A stretch of DNA of 13,267 nucleotides from PWND01 sp964601515 (GTDB taxonomy: Bacteria > Bacteroidota > Bacteroidia > Bacteroidales > UBA7960), in contig CAZRNU010000083.1 in assembly GCA_964601515.1 (NCBI GenBank), forward strand, positions 1 to 13,267, written 5' to 3'. Below the pieces are notes generated by a model, which saw only the letters and a program-made list of their open reading frames with translations, was not told the DNA's origin and made no database searches. The position numbers were made by a program, and so were the translations under genes. Below are positions 1 to 7,639 of the stretch, piece by piece. How positions within the stretch are numbered: position 1 is the stretch's first letter; the number at the start of each line of letters is the position of its first letter.

Positions 1-1133
1 GCTTCAATTAATGCATTATTTAAACTCATGCAAATATATTCAATTTCTTGCGTAGTTAATGAAGAGTACATAGGTAATGTAATTTCAGTGTCAACAAAGT
101 TTTCAGTAATCGGTAAAAATGCATTAGAGTCTTTATACATTGAGAATTTATGCACAGGTGGATAATGCAGACTAGTCTGTATTCCGTTTTTATGCAAAAA
201 CTCTCTTATAAGCATTCTTTTCTCATGGTTTGAATTTTTCAACACTATGGGCATAATGTAATTTGAGAAAAATCCTTGATTATTGGCAAAAGGAACAATA
301 ATGCCTTCGATTTTACTTAGAAGTTCAATATATTTTATTCTGACAACTGCTCTTTTTTCTAAATCGTTTTTAAGTTTCTTCAATTGCGCAATTGCAATAG
401 ATGCCCTAATGTCATCCATTCTGAAATTATATCCCAAATCAACAACATCATATACAACTGCATGCCCAAGCGAACGCTCATAAGAAAGTGTAGTCATCCC
501 ATGTGAACGTAACAGCTTAATTTTTTTAAAAACATCTTCACTATTTGTAATAATCATCCCTCCCTCTCCGGTAGATATGTTTTTATTTGAGAAAAAGCTA
601 AAACACCCAATATCGCCAATACTGCCAAGCTTTTTGCCTTTATACTCGGAAAGAGGAGCGTGACAAGCATCTTCAATTACTTTTAAATTATGTTTTTTCG
701 CTATTTCGAGGATTTCATCCATTTCGCATGGAAAACCTGCTAAATGAACCAGCAAAATTGCTTTGGTTTTTGATGTAATTAACTTTTCAATTTTTTCAGC
801 ATCTATATTGGGATGTTCAAGCGATTTTATATCGCAAAAAACCGGGACAGCATTTACATATCTTATTGAATTAACTGTTGCAACAAAAGTTAGTGATGGA
901 CAAATAACTTCATCACCTTGTCCTATGCCTAAAGCAATCAATGCTAAATGCAATGCACTAGTACAATTAGACAAACTGACAGAATATTCTGTTCCCATCA
1001 TTGAAGAAAAAGTCTTTTCCAGCTCTTCACATTTCGGCCCTGTTGAAATCCATTTCGAACGAATTGTTTCAACTACTGCCTTTTCTTCTTCTTCATCGAA
1101 GTTTAGTTTAAATAGGGGAATGTTATATTGCAT
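1..1133 (-). CDS. DegT/DnrJ/EryC1/StrS-family PLP aminotransferase, C-terminus cut by window edge
   Basis: Translating the minus strand from the ATG at 1133-1131 gives an open frame of 377 codons running off the left edge, so the C-terminus is missing, though the family length is about 360-400 residues and little is lost. Visible marks are SNCTSALHLAL (residues 55-65, PLP-phosphate region), IEDACHA with Asp155 (contacts the pyridine nitrogen) and FSNKNISTGEGG with Lys184, the expected Schiff-base lysine. Such enzymes transaminate nucleotide-linked keto-sugars to amino-sugars for surface polysaccharides or glycoprotein glycans, in the cytoplasm. The exact sugar product cannot be told; perosamine-, LegC- and PseC-like enzymes all share these motifs. 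It is divergent from the surface-protein gene, and its downstream partners lie outside the window. The start is chosen because MQYNIPLFK is the usual family N-terminus. Confidence 0.93.
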   Translation of the reverse strand, partial: MQYNIPLFKLNFDEEEEKAVVETIRSKWISTGPKCEELEKTFSSMMGTEYSVSLSNCTSALHLALIALGIGQGDEVICPSLTFVATVNSIRYVNAVPVFCDIKSLEHPNIDAEKIEKLITSKTKAILLVHLAGFPCEMDEILEIAKKHNLKVIEDACHAPLSEYKGKKLGSIGDIGCFSFFSNKNISTGEGGMIITNSEDVFKKIKLLRSHGMTTLSYERSLGHAVVYDVVDLGYNFRMDDIRASIAIAQLKKLKNDLEKRAVVRIKYIELLSKIEGIIVPFANNQGFFSNYIMPIVLKNSNHEKRMLIREFLHKNGIQTSLHYPPVHKFSMYKDSNAFLPITENFVDTEITLPMYSSLTTQEIEYICMSLNNALIE

Positions 1134-1172
1134 AATGACTTTTTCTTAATTAAAGGTTAAACAAATCAATTA

Positions 1173-1180
1173 CAAAAATA
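1173..1180 (-). promoter_or_regulatory. Candidate -7 box of the aminotransferase gene
   Basis: On the minus strand this reads TATTTTTG, matching the Bacteroidota -7 consensus TAnnTTTG, about 39 bases before the start codon. The only upstream TTTG (1199-1196 on the minus strand) is 15 bases away, shorter than the usual 19-21, so the call is weak. Confidence 0.35.
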
Positions 1181-1247
1181 ACAGTAAATAACACACAAAT
1201 AAAATATCAGTGATTTTCTATTTCCTAAAAAACACTGAAAAAAAACT

Positions 1248-1255
1248 TAAATTTG
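1248..1255 (+). promoter_or_regulatory. Candidate -7 box of the large surface-protein gene
   Basis: TAAATTTG matches TAnnTTTG and lies 18 bases before the ATG at 1274, implying a leader of roughly a dozen bases. No good -33 TTTG is seen (TTTC at 1221 is the nearest). A short out-of-frame ATG-TTC-ATA-TGA (1266-1277) overlaps the true start codon. Confidence 0.45.
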
Positions 1256-1273
1256 TAAGATTAAAATGTTCAT

Positions 1274-4200
1274 ATGAAAAACAGGATATTTTTACTATTT
1301 CCGCTTTTATTTTTTTCATTAGGTCTTTTATCTCAGATACCTTCTGATAACCTCATAATTTGGCTTAAGGCAGACAATGTAGAAATTATAGATGATAGGG
1401 TTGCAACATGGTTTGATGATAGCGGTAATGATTTTCACGCAGAACAGTCAACTGCGAACAGAAGACCAATACAACAAATTTCACCTTCTCTTGGCAATAA
1501 GCCTGTAATTCGTTTCGATGGCATTGATGACTTTCTGATTAAAAACTTTGGACAAACCTATCCACAACCGGTAACTGTATTTATGCTCTGGAGTACAATA
1601 AAAACTACTTTGAGTTATCCTATATCCGGTTTTGATAATACTTTTGAAATATATTATTGGAACACTGACCTTGGTGCAAGAGCAGGTGGCTTTAATTTCC
1701 AATATAATCGCCCGGCACCTTTTAACAATCTGATTACTACTGTTATATACAATCATCCTAACTCAAGAATATATGAGAATGGTGCATTAAAACTTCAAGG
1801 TCCTACTGGAACAAATAGTATGACCGGCGTTACACTAGGCAGACGTTGGGATAACTCATTTTTCTTTGAAGGTGATATTGCAGAAATAATTGCTTATTCC
1901 GGTGCTCTATCAAATGAGCAAAGAGAGGCAATTGAAGCCTACTTAATGAACAAATACGCCGGAGTTTTAAATCTTGGGCCTGATATTAATATTGAAGATG
2001 GATTTTGTGGCACTACTCTAACTGTAGGAGACGGATTTACTGATATTTTATGGTCAACAGGTGAATCCGCAACGTCTATAGATGTTACTGAGGCCGGAGA
2101 ATATTATGTAGAAGCGAAAGACATTTTTGGTCGTTTGCAAACAGACACAATTATCATTACCTTCCCCGACACCCGTCTTTCTTATGAAAAAACAAACATA
2201 TGCGCCGGCGACGGATTATTGCTTAGCACAAATCTTGGAAGCGAAGGCAGTTATACTTTTGAGTGGAGCAATTCACAAACAGGGCACGAAATTACTATCA
2301 CCGAAGCAGGAGATTATTGGGTGGTAATTACCGACATCAACGATTGTGTTGCATTTTCCGACACTGTAAGCATTACTGTTGATAATTTCCCTATTGAATA
2401 CTCAATAGGCGATGATAAAGACCTATGCTCAGGAAATATTGTTGAGGCAATGCCGGAAACTAACACCGCCGGATTTACATTTCTTTGGTCGAGAATGGGC
2501 GACCCTGCATTTACTTCAACTCAACCTTTTATTATTGTTGAAGAAACGGATACTTACACTGTAGAAATAATTAATCCCAACGGCTGCGCAGCAACCGACA
2601 ATATTTTTGTAAACATTATCGGCACTGCACCAACTGTTGATTTTGATGCTGAAGATGTTTGCCTTGGAAATTCTACAATATTTACCGACTTAAGCATTGC
2701 AGCATCCGGTGATGATATATCTTCATGGCATTGGGACTTTGCAGGTATTGATTCTTCGGGCGAACAAAATCCTGAATATACTTTCACATCAGCCGCAAGC
2801 TTTTCAGTAATTCTCACCGTTGAAGCTGAATCGGGTTGCAGCAATTTAATTTCAAAAACAGTTACAGTAAAAGAAATACCAACCGCATCGTTTTCTGTTA
2901 CTGAGTCGTGTGTAAACTATCCTGTCTTTTTTACAGACCTCAGCACTTCTCCTGAAGGATTAAGTATTACAGAATGGCAATGGAATTTCGGAGACGGAAA
3001 CAATTCATCAGAACAAAACCCCGAACATACCTTCGCCGAACCCGGAACCCTAAACGCTGAACTAATTGTTACTCTAAACAACGGTTGTTTCAGCTCAACA
3101 ACAGCTTCAATAGAAGTGCCTTCTGAACTGCCTGCTCCCGAAGATTTTACTCTTATCTATCCGAAAAATGCTCAGGTTATTGCCAACAACACAGTAACAT
3201 TTGAATGGAACCTGTCTGAAAATACTTATTCTTACTTTCTAGAAATTTCAGACAATGCCCAAATGCAAAACATTATTGATACTTACCAAACACAAAACAA
3301 CCAGATTACCATAAATATTTCCGCTTCAGATGAACTTTTCTGGAGAGTAAAAGCCTATAACGCATGCAGGGATACAATTAGCAGCGAGATAAGCAGCTTT
3401 AAAAAATTTAGTCCGGTTGATATTGAAAATATAATAGTATGGTATGCTGCTGATTCTGTTGAAATGATTAATAGCCGTGTTGCTACTTGGTATGATTTAA
3501 GCGAAAATGAATTTCATGCAACTCAATCGGTTGAAAACCGAAGACCAACAAAAAATACTTCAACACATTTAAATAATTTGCCTGTAATTAGATTTGATGG
3601 CACTGACGACTTTCTTTCAAAAAACTTTGGACAAACTTTCACACAACCAATAACCGTGTTTATGTTGTGGAGCACCTTCAAAACCGGTCTGAATTATCCA
3701 TTTTCAGGATTTAATAATGCTTTTGAAGTTTATTATTGGAATACTGCGCTTGGGGCAAGAGCAGGTGGTTTTAACTTTCAATACACAAGACCGGCACCTT
3801 TCGAGAATGTGTTAACAACTGTGGTTTTTAATCATCCTAATTCAAAGCTTTATGAAAATGGAGAGTTAAAGATTCAAGGTTCTACCGGAACAAATAATAT
3901 GACTGGCATTACTATTGGTATGAATAGTGATGCCGTTTTTCATTTTCAGGGAGAAATAGCTGAAATTATTGCTTTTTCAGGAGAGCTGATTGATGATGAT
4001 AGAAATGATATTGAAAACTTCATTAGAAACAAATACTCCCCTCCGATAAATTTAGGTGCAGATGTTCGTATTGCGTCGGGTTTTTGTCCTGTAACCATAG
4101 ATGCGGGAGAGAGGTTTGAATCGTATTTATGGTCAACCGGAGAGACCACACAATCAATAGAGGTAAACAGTCCGGGTATTTACAGTGTTACGGTTACGGA

Positions 4201-6931
4201 TATTTTCGGTTTTCAGAGCAGCGACTCTATCAGGGTTAGGTATCCTGATGTGAGGCTGGCACAGAGAGATACTATCATCTGCTTTGGCGACAATGTGCTT
4301 CTTAGTGCCGCCGGCGATCTGCTGCCGTCATACACCTACCTCTGGAAACTCAACGGCAGTGATATAAGCACAGATGAAAGTATAATCGCCTCAGACGAGG
4401 GCATTTACGAACTGAGAATCATAGACGAAAACAGCTGCTACCTCTCACTCCAATTGGAACTTGATGTGGATATGTTCTCCCAAACCACAAACCTGGGCGA
4501 AGATAGACCGTTTTGTATGGGAAGCGAGCTGGAGGTAATTTTTGGAGAGACCAAAACTTTATTAAAAGACCGTCATCTCGACCATAGCGAAGCGAAGGGA
4601 GAGATCCCGTGGGGGAGCGCTAATCAACGGGATCCCTCGCTAACGCTCGGGATGACTGTGCATGGAACAACGGGATCCCTCGTTGACACTCGGGATGACG
4701 TGCATGGAACAACGGGATCTCTCGCTGACGCTCGGGATGACGTGCATGGGACAGCGGGATTCCTCGCTGACGCTCGGAATGACGTGCATGGAACAAAGGG
4801 ATCTCTCGCTGACGCTCGGGATGACGTGCATGGGACAAAGGGATCTCTCGCTGACGCTCGAGATGACCGTGAAACGCAGAACGCAGAACGCCAAACCCTA
4901 TACCCTATACCCTATACCCCTCAGCACTCAGCACTCAGCACCCAGCGCTCCGCATTGTCCTACCTATGGAGTACCGGCGCTACAACGCCCTCCATCACCA
5001 TCACAGAGCCGGGAGAGTACTATGTAACGGTTATCAACGAGTTGGGCTGTGTTGCTAAAGACACCGTAAATCTTAGTCTTCAGGGATACGCTCCTGTGGC
5101 GGAGTTTATTGCCGATGCTGTTTGTTTCGGAGAGCCAATGGTGTTTACCGACCAATCATCCGTTGATGATTCGGAAATTGCTTTCTGGCAATGGGAGTTT
5201 AATGATACCGGAGTTTCGGGAGGCGGCACATCAAATGAGCAAAATCCTGAGTATTTGTATTCCGGAGCAGGCATTTTCGATATAAACCTCACAGTAGTTT
5301 CAGACGCCGGTTGCTCTGCTACTACAACAGAACAGGTGCAGGTTTATCATCTGCCTCAAACAAATTTTTCGCCTTTGAATGCCTGTCACAATGTTGATGT
5401 GCAGTTTACTGACCTTAGCACCAGCATAGACGGCGAGATAAATCAGCGCTTCTGGACTTTTTCAAATCCTGACGGAGAAATCGCATTTGAAAGCATTGCT
5501 TCAAACCCTGTTTTTGTCTTCAATATTCCGGGCGAATGGAATATTAATCTGCTTACACAAACCGACAGAGGTTGCTCTAATACAAAGCATTCTGAAATTC
5601 TTGTAAGAGAGAATCCTGACATTGAATTTAGCTTTACATCTGCCTGCATAGGTGAGCCTGTGCATTTCACCAACCTCACAAGCGGTCCGGTTTGGACAAC
5701 AATAACTGAACTTCAGTGGGATTTTGGTGATGGCTCACAATCTAACCAAAACAATCCGTCTCACCTCTATTATGAAGATGGAGAATATGAAGTAACCCTT
5801 TGGGTTAAGGCAATAAACGGCTGCGAGATTAGTCTTACAAAAACCATTATGGTTAGCGCAAATCCTGAAGTTGATTTTGATACACCACCTCTCTGCGAAG
5901 ACACTCCTTATGTTTTTGAAGATTCGTCGGTAGTCCCAACCGGAGAGGCTATTGTTTCATGGAACTGGGTTTTCGGCGACGGAAGTTCAAGCATATCACA
6001 AAATCCTGTGCATACTTATAATGATTCCGGGCAGTACAATGTGTCATTAGAGGTTAAAACCACTGTAGGTTGCAAAGCAAATACAACAAAAATTGTTGAT
6101 GTTTTTCCTTCACCCAAAAGCAACTTCGAATTTTACCCAAGATATGGAGTGGCTCCACTGGTTGTAAATTTTGTAAATACCAGTGAAGGTGCTCAGAACT
6201 ATGTGTGGAACTTTGGTGATGGCAGTCCTGTAAGCACTATATCTAACCCTACCCATACATATACCTCAAACGGCATTTATTTACCTACTTTGGTTGCTAC
6301 TTCTGCTTTTGGCTGTAATGACACTACAGGCTTTGAAATAAAAGTTATACCGCTTTCAATAGATATAGCTGTAATGGATGTTTTTATAAAAAGAAACGGC
6401 AGTTATCTTGAAATATCGGCATCACTTTTCAATCTTGGAACTCTCGACCTTGATACATTATATCTAAGCATAATCCCTTCACAGTCGCGTCCGGTGAGAG
6501 AAACATGGACAGGTCTGCTGAGAGCCGGTGATATAATGAATTATACTTTCAATGCTCAGATACCTGATTATTCCGGAAATGATTACGAATATATCTGCAT
6601 TGAAGCAATAATACCCTATCACAACCCTGATGATAATGCAGACAACAATGTAAGATGCAAGGCGCTTGAAGAAGAGTTTATTGTAATTCCGCCCTACCCT
6701 AATCCTGCAGGAAACATAATTAATACCGGCTTTATGCTTCCATTCAGAGATAACGTTACAGTAGAAATATTTGACTTATCCGGCAATAAAATAGAAAGAG
6801 TATTCGAAGACAGAGCAGAACCCGGATTTACATATCTTTCAATAGACATAAGTCACCTCCGCGGAGGAGTTTACTTCCTGAGAGTAAGCTTTAGAGACGG
6901 AAATGTGGTTAGGAGGTTTGTTAAGTCCTGA
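1274..6931 (+). CDS. Giant secreted LamG/Ig-like/PKD multidomain protein with T9SS C-terminal sorting domain
   Basis: The 1885-residue product starts with a Sec signal peptide (about residues 1-20). Domains read from the sequence are: LamG/ConA-like (about 26-232); Ig-like modules with LWSTGE and EAGEYYV motifs (233-455); two PKD domains (456-625; WNFGDGN); an FnIII-like stretch (628-713); a second LamG (716-925) very similar to the first; Ig-like modules (926-1276); five PKD-like domains (1277-1695; FGDGS motifs); a CARDB-like stretch (1700-1800); and a type A T9SS sorting domain (about 1805-1885) starting YPNPAGN. The likely role is a cell-surface or secreted adhesin or glycan-binding protein; no catalytic domain is recognised. 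Oddities: residues about 1096-1228 are a translated intergenic-type repeat cassette splitting an Ig-like module, and the last codons (KS, stop) lie in a heptad repeat. T9SS proteins usually end in a basic tail, and FVKS here fits loosely. Confidence 0.92.
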   Translation: MKNRIFLLFPLLFFSLGLLSQIPSDNLIIWLKADNVEIIDDRVATWFDDSGNDFHAEQSTANRRPIQQISPSLGNKPVIRFDGIDDFLIKNFGQTYPQPVTVFMLWSTIKTTLSYPISGFDNTFEIYYWNTDLGARAGGFNFQYNRPAPFNNLITTVIYNHPNSRIYENGALKLQGPTGTNSMTGVTLGRRWDNSFFFEGDIAEIIAYSGALSNEQREAIEAYLMNKYAGVLNLGPDINIEDGFCGTTLTVGDGFTDILWSTGESATSIDVTEAGEYYVEAKDIFGRLQTDTIIITFPDTRLSYEKTNICAGDGLLLSTNLGSEGSYTFEWSNSQTGHEITITEAGDYWVVITDINDCVAFSDTVSITVDNFPIEYSIGDDKDLCSGNIVEAMPETNTAGFTFLWSRMGDPAFTSTQPFIIVEETDTYTVEIINPNGCAATDNIFVNIIGTAPTVDFDAEDVCLGNSTIFTDLSIAASGDDISSWHWDFAGIDSSGEQNPEYTFTSAASFSVILTVEAESGCSNLISKTVTVKEIPTASFSVTESCVNYPVFFTDLSTSPEGLSITEWQWNFGDGNNSSEQNPEHTFAEPGTLNAELIVTLNNGCFSSTTASIEVPSELPAPEDFTLIYPKNAQVIANNTVTFEWNLSENTYSYFLEISDNAQMQNIIDTYQTQNNQITINISASDELFWRVKAYNACRDTISSEISSFKKFSPVDIENIIVWYAADSVEMINSRVATWYDLSENEFHATQSVENRRPTKNTSTHLNNLPVIRFDGTDDFLSKNFGQTFTQPITVFMLWSTFKTGLNYPFSGFNNAFEVYYWNTALGARAGGFNFQYTRPAPFENVLTTVVFNHPNSKLYENGELKIQGSTGTNNMTGITIGMNSDAVFHFQGEIAEIIAFSGELIDDDRNDIENFIRNKYSPPINLGADVRIASGFCPVTIDAGERFESYLWSTGETTQSIEVNSPGIYSVTVTDIFGFQSSDSIRVRYPDVRLAQRDTIICFGDNVLLSAAGDLLPSYTYLWKLNGSDISTDESIIASDEGIYELRIIDENSCYLSLQLELDVDMFSQTTNLGEDRPFCMGSELEVIFGETKTLLKDRHLDHSEAKGEIPWGSANQRDPSLTLGMTVHGTTGSLVDTRDDVHGTTGSLADARDDVHGTAGFLADARNDVHGTKGSLADARDDVHGTKGSLADARDDRETQNAERQTLYPIPYTPQHSALSTQRSALSYLWSTGATTPSITITEPGEYYVTVINELGCVAKDTVNLSLQGYAPVAEFIADAVCFGEPMVFTDQSSVDDSEIAFWQWEFNDTGVSGGGTSNEQNPEYLYSGAGIFDINLTVVSDAGCSATTTEQVQVYHLPQTNFSPLNACHNVDVQFTDLSTSIDGEINQRFWTFSNPDGEIAFESIASNPVFVFNIPGEWNINLLTQTDRGCSNTKHSEILVRENPDIEFSFTSACIGEPVHFTNLTSGPVWTTITELQWDFGDGSQSNQNNPSHLYYEDGEYEVTLWVKAINGCEISLTKTIMVSANPEVDFDTPPLCEDTPYVFEDSSVVPTGEAIVSWNWVFGDGSSSISQNPVHTYNDSGQYNVSLEVKTTVGCKANTTKIVDVFPSPKSNFEFYPRYGVAPLVVNFVNTSEGAQNYVWNFGDGSPVSTISNPTHTYTSNGIYLPTLVATSAFGCNDTTGFEIKVIPLSIDIAVMDVFIKRNGSYLEISASLFNLGTLDLDTLYLSIIPSQSRPVRETWTGLLRAGDIMNYTFNAQIPDYSGNDYEYICIEAIIPYHNPDDNADNNVRCKALEEEFIVIPPYPNPAGNIINTGFMLPFRDNVTVEIFDLSGNKIERVFEDRAEPGFTYLSIDISHLRGGVYFLRVSFRDGNVVRRFVKS
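4571..4656 (+). repeat. 86-bp imperfect palindromic repeat, copy 1 (inside coding sequence)
   Basis: It begins CGTCATCTCGA and ends CTCGGGATGAC, with internal inverted arms GAGATCCCGT and ACGGGATCCC around a central AGCGCT. The same 86-bp design recurs at 6981, 9185 (opposite strand) and 10985. It is most like the 6981 copy and is translated in-frame as part of the large surface protein. Confidence 0.9.
4658..4867 (+). repeat. Five 42-bp tandem repeats inside the surface-protein gene
   Basis: Five units start with GTGCATGG at 4658, 4700, 4742, 4784 and 4826, each ending in GATGAC or AATGAC. Forty-two bases equals 14 codons, so each unit adds a 14-residue block of the type HGTTGSLADARDDV without shifting frame. 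Each unit holds a half-palindrome (ACGGGATC ... GATGAC) related to the right arm of the 86-bp element just upstream. There are no unique spacers, so this is not a CRISPR array. Confidence 0.95.
4874..4955 (+). repeat. Three consecutive 7-bp tandem arrays inside the surface-protein gene
   Basis: ACGCAGA occurs twice (4874-4887, then a partial), CCCTATA three times (4896-4916), and TCAGCAC three times (4921-4941), followed by degenerate units CCAGCGC and TCCGCAT. The sequences differ but the period is always 7. None contributes a stop in the frame used. The Ig-like domain resumes at about 4958 with SYLWSTG. Confidence 0.9.
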
Positions 6932-6965
6932 GTCCTGAGTGGGCAGTCGTAAGTCGTAAGTCTGT
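6924..6965 (+). repeat. Heptad array AGTCCTG/AGTCGTA spanning the stop of the surface-protein gene
   Basis: Six 7-bp units: AGTCCTG twice, AGTGGGC, AGTCGTA twice, AGTCTGT. The first unit supplies the final codons (AAG TCC TGA) of the upstream gene, with the stop at 6929-6931. The same motif in the same orientation relative to the gene follows folE and the thioredoxin-like gene. Confidence 0.92.
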
Positions 6966-6980
6966 CGGGAAAATGAAATG

Positions 6981-7066
6981 CGTCATCTCGAACGAAGCGA
7001 AGCGAAGGGAGAGATCCCGTAAATGAGCGCTAATCAACGGGATCCCTCGCTAACGCTCGGGATGAC
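6981..7066 (+). repeat. 86-bp imperfect palindromic repeat, copy 2
   Basis: It has the same ends (CGTCATCTCGA ... CTCGGGATGAC) and central AGCGCTAATCAACGGGATCC as copy 1, 50 bp downstream of the gene that carries copy 1. It differs from copy 1 mainly in the stretches before and after the GAGAGATCCCGT arm. Confidence 0.92.
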
Positions 7067-7389
7067 GTGCATTGAACGACGGGATTCCTCGCTGATGCTC
7101 GGGATGACGTGCATGGAACAACGGGATTCCTCGNNNNNNNNNNNNNNNNNNNNNNNNNNNNNNNNNNNNNNNNNNNNNNNNNNNNNNNNNNNNNNNNNNN
7201 NNNNNNNNNNNNNNNNNNNNNNNNNNNNNNNNNACGGGATTCCTCGCTGATGCTCGGGATGACGTGCATGGAACAACGGGATTCCTCGCTGATGCTCGGG
7301 ATGACGTGCATGGAACAACGGGATTCCTCGTTGACACTCGGAATGACGTGCATGGAACAACGGGATTCCTCGTTGACACTCGGGATGAC
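7067..7389 (+). repeat. 42-bp tandem array, intergenic, interrupted by assembly gap
   Basis: Complete units are visible at 7067-7108, 7264-7305, 7306-7347 and 7348-7389, with partial units either side of the N run. They are homologous to the five units in the surface-protein gene but carry GATTCC instead of GATCCC/GATCTC. True copy number is unknown because of the gap. Several long overlapping open frames on both strands across it are artefacts of a stop-free 42-bp unit. Confidence 0.95.
7134..7233. other. Assembly gap of exactly 100 N
   Basis: One hundred N bases lie inside the 42-bp array. The round number suggests a placeholder of unknown size where the assembler could not resolve the repeat. 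Confidence 0.99.
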
Positions 7390-7439
7390 GAGCCATTTCT
7401 GCTGGCAGTCCTGAGTTCCAAGTCATTTCACAGTCTTAA

Positions 7440-7534
7440 CAATCTATTCAATCTGCACAATCCTCTCAATCTTTTCTGTCACCTTTTCTGTAACTTTTCT
7501 GTCACCTTTTCTGTAACTTTTCTGTCACTCTTTC
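7440..7534 (+). repeat. 9-bp array followed by 11/12-bp CTGT(C/A)AC-TTTT array
   Basis: Four 9-bp units begin CAATCTATT, CAATCTGCA, CAATCCTCT and CAATCTTTT (7440-7475). These run straight into alternating 12- and 11-bp units CTGTCACCTTTT and CTGTAACTTTT (7476-7534). The CTGTCAC-type array recurs at 9284-9337 and, inverted, at 10912-10974. No coding potential is evident. Confidence 0.85.
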
Positions 7535-7560
7535 CTGTGGCTTCGGGAGCCTCAGCCACC
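7520..7560. repeat. 41-bp conserved hairpin element, copy 1 (possible terminator for folE)
   Basis: GTGGCT (7538-7543) pairs with AGCCAC (7554-7559), and GGCT/AGCC with a TCGGG loop is an alternative inner stem. The 41 bases 7520-7560 are identical to 9321-9361. In both places the element lies downstream of a minus-strand gene beyond an AGTCCTG heptad array. There is no clear U-tract, so intrinsic termination is only a possibility. Confidence 0.7.
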
Positions 7561-7581
7561 GATAAGTCCCAAGTCCTGCCG

Positions 7582-7637
7582 ACTCAGGACTCAGGACTTA
7601 GGACTCAGGACTCAGGACTCAGGACTTAGGACTCAGG
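7582..7637 (-). repeat. Eight-unit AGTCCTG heptad array immediately after folE
   Basis: On the plus strand the units are ACTCAGG (six) and ACTTAGG (two) in strict 7-bp period. Read with folE they are CCTGAGT/CCTAAGT, starting at the TAA stop (7642-7640). Each unit carries TGA or TAA across the junction, and because 7 is not a multiple of 3, three units put a stop in every frame. Confidence 0.95.
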
Positions 7638-7639
7638 AC

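Noticed and set aside
763..1149. Plus-strand open frame of 128 codons opposite the aminotransferase
   Set aside because: It is antisense to a clear PLP enzyme with intact motifs, and its own translation shows no family features.
4658..4867. Possible CRISPR array
   Set aside because: The units are contiguous 42-bp tandem repeats with no unique spacers, and no cas genes are present.
4896..4916. CCCTATA heptads as telomere-like repeats
   Set aside because: Only three units, inside a coding sequence, in a bacterium; the resemblance to heptameric telomere repeats is superficial.
4620..5027. Alternative and antisense open frames over the in-gene repeat
   Set aside because: They are other frames of the same repeat; the frame of the 1885-residue protein is continuous with real domains on both sides.
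7023..7426. Several overlapping open frames on both strands across the 42-bp array
   Set aside because: They arise because the 42-bp unit lacks stops in several frames and the N run is read as open. They have no recognisable protein features and the same translation occurs on opposite strands.
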